This document shows positions 1 through 7,365 of a stretch of DNA of 64,000 nucleotides, one piece after another. The first letter of the stretch is position 1. The number at the start of each line of letters is the position of its first letter. This DNA is from Klebsiella michiganensis. Its GTDB lineage: Bacteria > Pseudomonadota > Gammaproteobacteria > Enterobacterales > Enterobacteriaceae. The notes beneath the pieces were generated by a model. The model had not been told where the DNA came from, did not search any database, and saw only the letters and a program-made list of their open reading frames with translations. The stretch spans positions 310,001 to 374,000 of the forward strand of contig NZ_PRDB01000006.1 of the NCBI RefSeq assembly GCF_002925905.1, read 5' to 3'. Made by a program: the position numbers and the translations under genes.

Positions 1-937
1 CACCGAAGCGCCCCCAATCCTCTAACGTGGCGTTAAAGCCGTGCGCGCCCACATCGTGCTCACCTTTTGTGTAGGCATGCCACACGCCGTCGCTCGCCAT
101 ACCGTAGGGTTGCCAGATACTTTTTTCCAGATATGCCGCCAGCGTCATGCCGGTGGCGCGTTCCAGCACATCCCCCAGCAGCCATGCGCCGCCGGAGGAG
201 TAAGACCAGTTCTCGCCGGCAGGATGCGCGCGGCGCAGGCCGGACACCAACTGACGTACGCAGTCATAGGCGCCGGGTCTGGCTTCACACTCGGTAAGCC
301 GGGCGAAGTCCGATTGCGGATTAGTGTAGTCCTCATTCCACGCCACCCCGGAGGTGTGGCTAATCAGCTGCTTCAGGGTCACACCGTCCCAGGCGGTGCC
401 TTTCAGGTCGGGTTCATACTGGGTGATGAGATCGTCGAGCGAGTGAATTTTGCCCTGTTTAATCGCCACGCCCACCAGGGTGGCAACCACGGATTTGCCC
501 ACCGAGCGCGATGTCCAGAGAGTGGTGTCGGTATTGCCTTCTGCCAGATATTTCCAGGCCACTTTGCCATTTTTCAGCACCAGCATGCCGCTGACGTTCT
601 GGCGCCGCAGGTAATCCTGCAGATTCCAGGTTTGACCGTTCACCCGATAGCTTGCGTCGGTTAAGCGTTTCGCCGCGGCCTGCAACGGCACGGCATTACC
701 GTGATGAAACACATCGCCCGCGTAATTGCGGTAGTCGTTACGAAAGCCGATTACCCGGTCGGTCTGGCTCCAGGTGAGCATGTTGTGGGGATCCGGAAGC
801 GGCGCATCAAAGGGGGCGGGACAGACGCTGAGTTCGGTGCCGGTACAGGCGGCCTGCGCGGCGGGCGCCAGCAGGACGCTGCAGAGACTGATAACAACGC
901 CAGACAGCAGGCCAGGGTTAAACACTTTGCTTTTCAT
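1..937 (-). CDS. Serine hydrolase, beta-lactamase/class C-like family (3' end cut by window edge)
   Basis: This ORF is absent from the track because it runs off the left edge. I read it on the minus strand from ATG at 937 for 312 codons without a stop. It begins with a Lys-containing N-terminus and hydrophobic core ending in APAAQA, a good Sec signal peptide, so the enzyme is probably periplasmic. The mature part has an SVGK sequence that fits the catalytic SxxK of the beta-lactamase/transpeptidase-like superfamily, and a YSS sequence fitting the second motif (Tyr-x-Ser/Asn). A stretch LKQLISHTSG is typical of the esterase/6-aminohexanoate-dimer hydrolase branch. The C-terminal third motif lies outside the window. 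It is divergent from a LysR regulator with about 100 bp between, the usual layout for a regulated target. Substrate is unknown; a true AmpC beta-lactamase is less likely because of the motif context. Confidence 0.85.
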   Translation of the reverse strand, partial: MKSKVFNPGLLSGVVISLCSVLLAPAAQAACTGTELSVCPAPFDAPLPDPHNMLTWSQTDRVIGFRNDYRNYAGDVFHHGNAVPLQAAAKRLTDASYRVNGQTWNLQDYLRRQNVSGMLVLKNGKVAWKYLAEGNTDTTLWTSRSVGKSVVATLVGVAIKQGKIHSLDDLITQYEPDLKGTAWDGVTLKQLISHTSGVAWNEDYTNPQSDFARLTECEARPGAYDCVRQLVSGLRRAHPAGENWSYSSGGAWLLGDVLERATGMTLAAYLEKSIWQPYGMASDGVWHAYTKGEHDVGAHGFNATLEDWGRFG

Positions 938-1006
938 ATTTTTACTCGTTCAGCTCAGGAAGGTGTTCAGCTTAAAAAAACGCGGCCTATAATAAAAAAC
1001 GCATCA

Positions 1007-1023
1007 TGGGGGAAAATCCCCCA
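1007..1023. promoter_or_regulatory. Perfect G5/C5 inverted repeat upstream of the LysR gene
   Basis: TGGGGGAAAATCCCCCA is an inverted repeat with a five-base A/T centre, lying 22 bp before the preferred start of the LysR gene and inside the divergent intergenic region. It could fold as a hairpin in the leader or serve as a protein-binding site. No classical T-N11-A LysR box was confidently placed. Confidence 0.35.
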
Positions 1024-1045
1024 CAACAACTGAATGGAGGGCCGT

Positions 1046-1924
1046 ATGCCGAGCCTGATATATTCTTTTGCCCAGTTGGAGGCCTTCACCGCCGTGGTTG
1101 AGTGCAAAAGCCTGGCGAAAGCGGCGCGCCAGCTGGGCAAGGACCGGACGACGCTGCGCGATTTAATTGAGTTCCTCGAAGATGGCCTGGGGTATGCGCT
1201 GTTCCTGCGCGAAGGGCGAAGCCTGCGCCTGACGCCGGAAGGTGAGCAGCTGCAGCGGCAGGCGCACCTGCTGATGCGCCAGGTGAAAGCGTTTGAAGCG
1301 TTTGCCAGGGCGGTGCCGAACAGCGCCACGCAGGACATGACCCTGGTCTACGATCCCTTTACCCCCAGAACGCTGCTGCAGGGGCTGATTAGCGCTATGG
1401 CCCAGCGCAACGTTCGTCTGAGTCTGATAAACGCGTCGCGCGACGAGGCGGAAAAGCTGCTGGCGAGCGGGCAGGCCGACCTGGGGATCTGCCAGGCGCG
1501 CCATCGTAGCGTGGGAGACGCTATGGAGTGGCGCGCCTTAGGGGCAATCGAGATGGATTTTTACGCCGCCGAAGCGCTTTTTCCCGGCGCTAAACAACCG
1601 CTATCCCTGCTGGAACTTTCGCTGGCGCCGCAGGTGATTATGCACCCGGATACTGACGAGCCCGTGGCCCGCCGTCTGCAAATTTCAGGACATACCATCT
1701 TCACCAACGACCTGGAGATGCTGCGCGGCCTGCTTGAACAGGGCTGCGGTTGGGGATTCTTGCCGACGCACATGAATGCGGCGCGCTGGAAAAACGTCAC
1801 AACCTTGCGCACCGAAGTTGGCAATCAGGGGATCGGCCAAACGATGGTCACTATCTGGAAGCCGGGCAACGACAGGCGGGCGCTGGTAGCTGACACGCTG
1901 GACTTGTTGCCGGCATTGTGGTGA
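1046..1924 (+). CDS. LysR-family transcriptional regulator
   Basis: This is a DNA-binding regulator of the LysR family, 292 aa from the chosen start. The N-terminal winged helix-turn-helix is seen in AQLEAFTAVVECKSLAKAAR followed by the family-typical GRSLRLTPEGE. The rest is a periplasmic-binding-protein-like effector domain. The ORF track starts 12 bp earlier at 1034. I prefer ATG 1046 because GGAGGG sits 5-10 bases upstream and the protein then begins close to the HTH as usual. It is divergent from the serine hydrolase, which is its most likely target. The N-terminal variant KDRTTLRDLIEFLEDGLG differs from the commonest LysR recognition helix pattern but keeps the fold. The inducer is unknown. 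Confidence 0.85.
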   Translation: MPSLIYSFAQLEAFTAVVECKSLAKAARQLGKDRTTLRDLIEFLEDGLGYALFLREGRSLRLTPEGEQLQRQAHLLMRQVKAFEAFARAVPNSATQDMTLVYDPFTPRTLLQGLISAMAQRNVRLSLINASRDEAEKLLASGQADLGICQARHRSVGDAMEWRALGAIEMDFYAAEALFPGAKQPLSLLELSLAPQVIMHPDTDEPVARRLQISGHTIFTNDLEMLRGLLEQGCGWGFLPTHMNAARWKNVTTLRTEVGNQGIGQTMVTIWKPGNDRRALVADTLDLLPALW

Positions 1925-1996
1925 AAGCCGGGCCTCGCTGCTGGCATTTCGGCGACAGGGCGAGGCGTAAATGGAGAAATACGCGACCTTGCGGAG

Positions 1997-2227
1997 CTAT
2001 TGAGCAGACGAAAATTTTGCCGCGATCGCTTCAGCCGTGGGCTGTATGCCGCCCAGACTCCACTGTTCCGGCTCATGCTCATCAATGCGAACCCAGACTG
2101 AACGGCGGAACTCAGGATCGCCTTTCCCTTCAATTTCGACAATCAGATCGGTCATGCGGCGTAAAAGCTCTTTTTTTTGCTCCGGGTTCATTATTCCTTT
2201 AATGGTTTGTACATTGACGAAGGGCAT
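1997..2227 (-). CDS. 4-oxalocrotonate tautomerase-family protein
   Basis: This is a 76-aa protein of the tautomerase superfamily. Such proteins use the amino-terminal proline, exposed after Met removal, as general base to interconvert keto and enol forms. Pro follows Met directly (MPFVNVQTIKG), then the family signature of a helix rich in KKELLRRMTDLIVEI. Length fits the 60-80 aa subunits that form hexamers or dimers. AAGGAGAA lies just upstream of the ATG. The gene is divergent from an HxlR-type regulator 61 bp away, suggesting that the regulator controls it. The physiological substrate is not evident from sequence; the closest named relatives would be PptA/YdcE-like enzymes. Confidence 0.85.
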   Translation of the reverse strand: MPFVNVQTIKGIMNPEQKKELLRRMTDLIVEIEGKGDPEFRRSVWVRIDEHEPEQWSLGGIQPTAEAIAAKFSSAQ

Positions 2228-2288
2228 TGTATTCTCCTTGGTAATCTAGGTCTAATATTCATACTCAGGTTAAAGAGCGAAAGCGGAC

Positions 2289-2756
2289 ATGTCAAAAAAT
2301 AATTCAGTTGCCTACCTATTACCGGAGCTTTGCGGGCTTTCTGCGGCAGCGGAAATCCTGGGAGATCGGTGGGTTTTGTTGATTTTAAGAGAGGCTTTCT
2401 ACGGCGTGACCCGCTTTGAAACGATCCGCTCGCATACAAAAATGCCTAAGCAGACGCTGGCAAACCGGTTAAAGAAAATGACGGAACTGGGTTTATTGAG
2501 CAAAACGCCTTATCAGGAAGAAGGCGTGCGCGAACGTTATGAGTATATCCTTACGCCAAAAAGCCGCAGCCTGGCGCCGATCCTGTTTTCCCTGATGGCG
2601 TGGGGGCATAAAAATATCCTGCATGATGAACCGCATATTGCGCTGGTGGATAAAGAGAGCGGGGACGTCGTCCACAACGCATTTGTGACGACGAAAGGCA
2701 CCGTTGTTGAACCTCGGAACATCCAGATAGTGGCTCTGAACCTTAACCAGCCGTAG
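2289..2756 (+). CDS. HxlR-family winged-helix transcriptional regulator
   Basis: This is a 155-aa winged-helix DNA-binding protein. The HxlR hallmark GDRWVLLILREAFYGVTRFE occurs at about residues 25-45, followed by the recognition region MPKQTLANRLKKMTELGLL and the wing. The C-terminal 50 residues extend beyond the minimal domain. It is divergent from the tautomerase gene with a short shared intergenic region, so it is likely to control that gene and itself. HxlR regulators usually respond to reactive electrophiles, quinones or aldehydes, which would suit a tautomerase partner, but that is inference. No cysteine near the N-terminus of the HTH stands out as a redox sensor except one at about residue 17. 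Confidence 0.85.
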   Translation: MSKNNSVAYLLPELCGLSAAAEILGDRWVLLILREAFYGVTRFETIRSHTKMPKQTLANRLKKMTELGLLSKTPYQEEGVRERYEYILTPKSRSLAPILFSLMAWGHKNILHDEPHIALVDKESGDVVHNAFVTTKGTVVEPRNIQIVALNLNQP

Positions 2757-2869
2757 CGCGGGCGACATAAACCGCAACCCCATTTTCTGCTTTCTGACGG
2801 CAAACGTTGTCTGCTTGAGCGGGGAGGCGTAATATACGAAACATATATAAATTGTTACGGTACGTATAA

Positions 2870-3088
2870 ATGGGCATTGTAAAAATTTCCGACCTGCTGC
2901 ACGATGATATTCGTGACGCCAGCAAGGCGATGTCGCGTTCGGTCAACGCGCAGGCGGAGTACTGGATCCGTCTGGGTATGATGAGCGAGCTCTATCCCGA
3001 ACTTAACCATCAGCAAATTAAGCTGCTGATGCTCAAGTCCGGCTCTGACCGGTTGCTGGAGGTGATCAATGCTATCAATTCCCATTAA
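2870..3088 (+). CDS. ParD-like antitoxin-family protein
   Basis: This is a 72-aa protein resembling ParD/ribbon-helix-helix type antitoxins. The N-terminal half (KISDLLHDDIRDASKAMSRSV) fits a DNA-binding ribbon plus helix. The remainder is helical and could contact a partner. Its last 20 bases overlap the start of the methionine aminopeptidase gene, so the two are translationally coupled. No ParE or RelE toxin lies next to it; the downstream partner is an enzyme. This pairing of a ParD-like protein with a second Map copy is the main clue to function, and I do not claim that it is an active toxin-antitoxin system. The start ATG was accepted from the track although the ribosome binding site is weak. 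Confidence 0.7.
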   Translation: MGIVKISDLLHDDIRDASKAMSRSVNAQAEYWIRLGMMSELYPELNHQQIKLLMLKSGSDRLLEVINAINSH

Positions 3089-3848
3089 GACCGCGGACGA
3101 GCTGGCCAGACAGCGCCGCGCAGGTGAGCTGCTGGCCTCGGTTTTTGACATGCTGGATACCTTTATTCAGCCCGGTATCTCCACCATGGCCATCAACAAC
3201 CGGGTGGAGGATTTTATCGTCAACGATCTGCATTCCCGCCCGGCCAGCAAAGGGCAATATGATTTCCCCTACGTGCTGAATACGTCGATCAACGAAGTGG
3301 TTTGTCACGGTATGCCAAAGGAGAGCGAGCATCTGAAATCCGGCATGATCGTGAATGTGGATATTACGCTGGAAAAAGAGGGGCTGATTGCCGATTCCAG
3401 CAAAATGTATCTGATTGGCGAGGTTTCACCGCTGGCCCGTCGGCTGGTGCAGAAAACCTACGAAGCGATGTGGAAAGGGATCAAGGTCGTCAGGCCGGGT
3501 GCGACGCTGGGCGATATCGGCCATGCTATCCAGACTTATGTCGAAGGTAACGGTTACAGCGTGGTCAGGGAGTACTGCGGCCACGGCGTCGGCAGAGAGA
3601 TGCACGAAGATCCCCAGGTGCTGCATTACGGCATACCCGGCACCGGCGCCGTGCTCAAGGAGGGGATGGTGTTTACCATTGAACCGATGGTGAACCAGGG
3701 CGATAGCCGGATTAAAACCAAAAAAGATGGCTGGACGGTGGTCACCCGCGATAAAAAACTGTCCGCGCAGTGGGAGCACACCGTCGCCGTCACCGCGGAT
3801 GGATTCGAAGTCCTGACCCTGCGTAAAGATGAAGCGATCCCGGAGTAG
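3069..3848 (+). CDS. map: Type I methionine aminopeptidase (probable accessory copy)
   Basis: This 259-aa metalloenzyme removes N-terminal Met from nascent proteins in the cytoplasm. The conserved metal ligands can be located: VNVDITLE for the first Asp, a dinuclear-site region with GHGVGREMHEDP for the central His and the neighbouring His, and EPMVNQG plus QWEHTVAVT for the Glu ligands. Length matches E. coli Map (264 aa). It overlaps the ParD-like gene by 20 bases. The context, away from rpsB and tsf, suggests that it is a second copy and not the essential housekeeping gene; that cannot be proven here. Unlike classical Map, the region equivalent to GxICxS does not read as a clean second Asp motif (EGLIADSSKMY), and this deserves structural checking. 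Confidence 0.88.
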   Translation: MLSIPIKTADELARQRRAGELLASVFDMLDTFIQPGISTMAINNRVEDFIVNDLHSRPASKGQYDFPYVLNTSINEVVCHGMPKESEHLKSGMIVNVDITLEKEGLIADSSKMYLIGEVSPLARRLVQKTYEAMWKGIKVVRPGATLGDIGHAIQTYVEGNGYSVVREYCGHGVGREMHEDPQVLHYGIPGTGAVLKEGMVFTIEPMVNQGDSRIKTKKDGWTVVTRDKKLSAQWEHTVAVTADGFEVLTLRKDEAIPE

Positions 3849-3856
3849 CCCAAACA

Positions 3857-3886
3857 ACAGGTTTCACGCCCGGGCAGTGAAACCTG
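3857..3886. terminator. Bidirectional stem-loop between convergent genes
   Basis: ACAGGTTTCAC and GTGAAACCTGT form an 11-bp perfect stem with a nine-base loop. It lies between the ends of the converging aminopeptidase and FAD oxidoreductase genes. The T tract is weak on both strands, so this is probable but not certain as an intrinsic terminator. Confidence 0.6.
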
Positions 3887-3897
3887 TCAGACAGCGA

Positions 3898-5220
3898 TTA
3901 CGCGGGCATCTCTTTGCGCCCCACATAACGCTCTTTCCATAATGCGCCCGCCACCCCGATATCGAGGAATGGCGAAGGCGGCATAACGTTCGCCTGGCCG
4001 AGCGACTGCATCGCGGCGATCAGCGGGTTGTCCTGGCCCATCGCCAGATCGGCAAGCAGCGTCCCGGCGATAGTCTGTTTAGATACGCCGGCGCCGTTAC
4101 AGCCCCCGGCGGTCCAGATCTGCGGCGCAAGACGCCCCCAGACCGGCGCGCCGTTGCGGGTGACGCTGATGGTCCCGGACCAGGTTCGCTCCAGCGGCAC
4201 ATCCTGCAGCTGCGGATAGGCCGTATGGAACAGCGCCAGATGCTGGCGCGCGGCGCTGGCGGTCTGTCCGGCGGTAATCACTCCCCGCAATGCCGGATCG
4301 ACATGCTGGCGGACCAGAAAACGATGATCGTGGGTATAGCGTAGCGTGGCGCCGGCGATCGCGTTGACCGGCGTTAATCCCCAGCTTTCCATTGCCGGCA
4401 GACGCTGGCGCTGTTCAGGGGTGAGCGGGGCGGTAATGCTGGCGTAGGTCGCCATTGACGCCTGGCGGCTCACAGTGGGCGAGAGTTCGCGGGAGAGCGC
4501 GTTGGTCGCCAGCATCGCCTGGTCGGCGCGGATCGTGCCCTGCAGCGTCGTCACCCTGACGCCGCCGTTTTCCTGACGCATAGCCAGCGCCGGGGTTTGA
4601 TGGTAAACCGTGACGTTTTCCGGCAGATGACGCGCGAGGCCCGCAATCAGTTTCGCCGGGTTCACCAGAATACAGCCGGGGGTGTAAATTCCTTTGCTGT
4701 AGAGGCGGGTTCCCAGCTTCTGGTACAGCGCTTCGCCGTCCAGCAGGCTGTAAGGCTCCTGCATCAGCTGCAGGTTATCCACATACTCCTGCATAATGGC
4801 TTCGCTGGACGGATCTATCTGGCAGTGGTATTTCCCGACGTTTTCCCATTCGCAGGCAATCTGGTGCTCGGTCACCGTTTCATCGAGCAGGCGGATCCCC
4901 TCCTGGAGCAGGGCGCGGTAATCCTGCGCTTTTTTCAGCTCGGCGGTAGAGCTGCCGATATTGTGCGGCAGGCCGATGATAAAGCCGGAATTTCGCGCCG
5001 AGGAGCTGGTCGCGGCGCATTCGGCGTCGATGAGCACGATGTTCAGCTGCGGATTGAGGCTGGTCAGCCTGCGGGCAAAGCTTACGCCGGCATAGCCGGA
5101 GCCGATAATCACCCAGTCAGCTTTAATGTCTCCGCTCAGCGAGGGCTGTCGATAAAGATCTTCTTCATTAAGCGGCCATCCCACCTGATTTTGATTGAAA
5201 GGCACTGATGCAAATCTCAC
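3898..5220 (-). CDS. FAD-dependent oxidoreductase, PuuB/DAO-like
   Basis: This 440-aa flavoprotein belongs to the D-amino-acid-oxidase-like family, closest in style to gamma-glutamylputrescine oxidase PuuB. The dinucleotide-binding motif VIIGSGYAGVSFARRL is at about residues 36-51, followed by the second-strand Asp (NIVLIDAE). The SSSARNSGFIIG segment is typical of the PuuB/OrdL type. A C-terminal GGCNGAGVSKQT segment contacts FAD in relatives. It would oxidise a primary or secondary amine to aldehyde plus H2O2 in the cytoplasm. No other puu genes are adjacent, so the substrate is uncertain. Upstream is the long AT-rich region that serves the fimbrial locus in the opposite direction. Confidence 0.8.
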   Translation of the reverse strand: MRFASVPFNQNQVGWPLNEEDLYRQPSLSGDIKADWVIIGSGYAGVSFARRLTSLNPQLNIVLIDAECAATSSSARNSGFIIGLPHNIGSSTAELKKAQDYRALLQEGIRLLDETVTEHQIACEWENVGKYHCQIDPSSEAIMQEYVDNLQLMQEPYSLLDGEALYQKLGTRLYSKGIYTPGCILVNPAKLIAGLARHLPENVTVYHQTPALAMRQENGGVRVTTLQGTIRADQAMLATNALSRELSPTVSRQASMATYASITAPLTPEQRQRLPAMESWGLTPVNAIAGATLRYTHDHRFLVRQHVDPALRGVITAGQTASAARQHLALFHTAYPQLQDVPLERTWSGTISVTRNGAPVWGRLAPQIWTAGGCNGAGVSKQTIAGTLLADLAMGQDNPLIAAMQSLGQANVMPPSPFLDIGVAGALWKERYVGRKEMPA

Positions 5221-6112
5221 GGTTAATCTCCCTGTGGAAAAAACACCTGCAGGGCAGGTGTGAATGGTGTTGCCGCTCTCCGCGTTTTTGGTCTGGAGTG
5301 TGAGTCGGCAAGCGCCAGGGCAGCGTCTGAAAAATCACCACGCTGAATGATAATCACCTGGACAACAATTCAGCAGAATAACAAGGAACAGGCAAAATAA
5401 CACCTCTTGCTGTAGGGGTATGCGGTTTTCTCTGGCCTGCGATATCACCCTGACGGTTCACTACGGCAGCGAGTCGGCTACCTGGTTATTCCTTTCCTCT
5501 AACCCTGCAAGATACCGCATAAGATATTGCTGTGGATCATGATCGCATGACCAACATCCCTATAAGGTTATTTCTTCCGCAGAGGGAATTTTGACCAACT
5601 GGTAAAATATAGCCTCTCCGCGCTCCTCTCTATAAAGAAATCCTGCCCTTTCGTAGGATTTTTCAGCTTTTAAACTTCGCTTCCTACAATATGTATTAGG
5701 AATTTTCTTACGGATGAGTCCTAATATTCCACAAGCGCATCGAACTTTTGCAATTGCATGAAATACATGGTTTTTTTAATTGCGTGATGCTGTCGATGAA
5801 ATTTTTTTAGGTTGCGCATATATTTTTTTAAATTATTGGTAATATTTTTACATACATTGTCGTATTAAACTGCTTTTGCGAGATTTTATCCTGTAAATTA
5901 TTTTTTAATGAAATTATTAGCTCGTAATACCCCATGTAGTAGATGCATATGTTCAATTGTAAGCTTTTTCAAGTTAGTATGATTTCGCTGTCAGGAATGC
6001 ACATAACTCAAGAGGATATAGCGGTATTTTGTCAGCATAAATATGCGTTATTATCTTCTGATGTTATTTTCAGGATGGTTATCCAGTAACTTTTAATATA
6101 ACGGAATGTATT
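5221..6112. promoter_or_regulatory. 892-bp intergenic, AT-rich 3' half; fimbrial control region
   Basis: No convincing ORF occurs here on either strand. The half closest to the oxidoreductase is of mixed composition. From about 5,700 onward the sequence is strikingly T/A rich with several runs of six or seven T, as expected for H-NS-bound, horizontally acquired fimbrial promoters. A loose -35/-10 pair (TTGCGA, 17 bp, TATTTT) can be drawn near 5,876-5,904 but is not strong. Two GATC sites occur 2 bp apart at 5,535-5,544; they are not arranged like the pap Dam/Lrp switch. No long inverted repeat resembling the fim invertible switch was found. Confidence 0.5.
5638..5725. repeat. Cluster of short inverted repeats around a TCCTA/TAGGA motif
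   Basis: Within 88 bp there are several alternating copies of one motif: AAATCCT (5,638) with AGGATTT (5,655), TTCCTA (5,681) with TAGGAA (5,697), and ATTAGGA (5,695) with TCCTAAT (5,719). The pairs can form overlapping hairpins with 10-17 base loops. They may be operator repeats for a fimbrial regulator or a leaderless attenuator. The function is not known. Confidence 0.45.
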
Positions 6113-6658
6113 ATGAAAATTAGCAAAATTGCATCTGCTGTTGTTCTCACTATGGGTGTCGCCTCTTTCGCAGCTCAGGCCGATCAGGGAAGCGGCAAGG
6201 TGACTTTCTGGGGTTCCATTATTGATGCACCATGCTCAATCAAAAATGGTTACGGCGATCAGCGTATTGAACTGGGTCAGATTTCCAATACTCATTTAGA
6301 TAACGGCGGTATTTCCACTCCTCGTCCGTTCGACATCGAGCTGGAAAACTGCTCCTTCGAGAAGGATTCAAACGGCGACCCGATGTATAACACCGTTAAA
6401 GTGACCTTTGCTGGCGGTAATGTCCCAGGAGATATGACCATGTTGGCTATTTCCGGTCAGGCCGCTGGCGCCGGCGTGCGTATTGAAGATGGTTCTGGTC
6501 AACCCGTGACTTTATTGGTACCTACTAGCGGTCGCGGCCTGGGCATTGGCGACAATACCCTAAACTTCAGCGCTTACCTCGAAAAAATCTCTACCGTAAC
6601 CAACGTCACTCCGGGTGATTTTGAAGCAGTGACCAACTTTACCCTGGCTTATGAATAA
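6113..6658 (+). CDS. Major fimbrial subunit, PapA/MrpA-like
   Basis: This is a 181-aa pilin exported by Sec and assembled by the chaperone-usher pathway. The signal peptide ends at AAQA before DQGSG. Two cysteines (DAPCSI and LENCSF) are spaced as in pilins for the single disulphide. The C-terminal donor/acceptor strand ends in the typical FTLAYE with a penultimate Tyr. Being first in the locus, following the long regulatory region, and best fitting MrpA/PapA lengths marks it as the probable shaft subunit. A 67-bp gap containing a G/C stem (GGGCTGCA...TGCAGCCC) separates it from the next gene, which may reduce downstream transcription and give high shaft expression. Confidence 0.9.
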   Translation: MKISKIASAVVLTMGVASFAAQADQGSGKVTFWGSIIDAPCSIKNGYGDQRIELGQISNTHLDNGGISTPRPFDIELENCSFEKDSNGDPMYNTVKVTFAGGNVPGDMTMLAISGQAAGAGVRIEDGSGQPVTLLVPTSGRGLGIGDNTLNFSAYLEKISTVTNVTPGDFEAVTNFTLAYE

Positions 6659-6684
6659 GGTGAGTCCTGTTCTCATGTAGCTTT

Positions 6685-6708
6685 ATTCGGGCTGCATTTG
6701 CAGCCCGA
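6685..6708 (+). terminator. Stem-loop after the major pilin gene
   Basis: TTCGGGCTGCATTTGCAGCCCGA forms a stem CGGGCTGCA/TGCAGCCCG with almost no loop beyond TT, sitting between the first and second pilin genes. Such intercistronic hairpins often protect the shaft mRNA or attenuate downstream expression. A T tract is lacking. Confidence 0.5.
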
Positions 6709-6725
6709 TATTCAGGAGCACAGTC

Positions 6726-7259
6726 ATGGTAAATATATCGCGTTCTCTGATGTTGAGTTTGTTATTAGGCATATCACCGCTGTCTCAGGCATCCGACCAG
6801 GGGCGGGGCCTGGTTACAATGAATGGTCAAATTCAGGAGTCGGCCTGTTCTATTCATACCGACGATATCTGGCAGGAGATTCCATTCGGCGTGATCTCGT
6901 ATAGCGATCTTAATCAGGAAGGCAAAGCGGTCATCAAACCTTTTGCGGTTCGGCTGGTGAATTGCTCACTGGAACGGAGTCGCGGCGGTTTATGGCAAAG
7001 CGTAAATATTACCTTTAGTGGCGAAACGGAGATATTCCGCCCGGATATTTTTAAAGTCAATGGCGAGGCGCAGGGGCTTGGACTGCGTATCCACAATCAG
7101 GCTGGCGATGTGGCGCGTGATGGAATACCGATGCCTGCCGTCATGATCCAAAATGAAAATAATGAATTACGTTATTTATTATCGTTAGTGCGCGGTGGAA
7201 AAACGTTGTCAGAAGGCGACTGGTACGGAATTATTCGTTTCATGGTGACCTATCAGTAG
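6726..7259 (+). CDS. Fimbrial subunit, PapH/MrpB-like
   Basis: This 177-aa protein shares layout and sequence with the preceding pilin: signal peptide ending SQASDQGRG, paired cysteines in ESACSI and LVNCSL, and an end FMVTYQ. Position two, between the shaft pilin and usher, matches PapH and MrpB. In P and MR/P pili these terminate and anchor the fibre because they cannot accept a further donor strand. The assignment as anchor is from gene order and not from direct evidence. Confidence 0.82.
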   Translation: MVNISRSLMLSLLLGISPLSQASDQGRGLVTMNGQIQESACSIHTDDIWQEIPFGVISYSDLNQEGKAVIKPFAVRLVNCSLERSRGGLWQSVNITFSGETEIFRPDIFKVNGEAQGLGLRIHNQAGDVARDGIPMPAVMIQNENNELRYLLSLVRGGKTLSEGDWYGIIRFMVTYQ

Positions 7260-7365
7260 CGGGAAATATGAATGATAAAAACAGATGAGCCTCTCATCTA
7301 AATTATTTCCGGGATTGACGCTTCCCGCCGGTGAATTCTACCAGGCAATAAACGGATTTTAAAAA

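Noticed and set aside
41-664. 207-aa plus-strand ORF
   Set aside because: It is the shadow of the serine hydrolase gene, which reads on the minus strand with a signal peptide and family motifs.
4597-5208. 203-aa plus-strand ORF
   Set aside because: Antisense to the FAD oxidoreductase.
5535-5544. Two GATC sites as a pap-like Dam/Lrp switch
   Set aside because: They are 2 bp apart, not about 100 bp apart, and lack the Lrp-site context of pap promoters.
5221-6112. fim-type invertible promoter
   Set aside because: No pair of matching inverted repeats several hundred bases apart was seen and no recombinase gene is adjacent.
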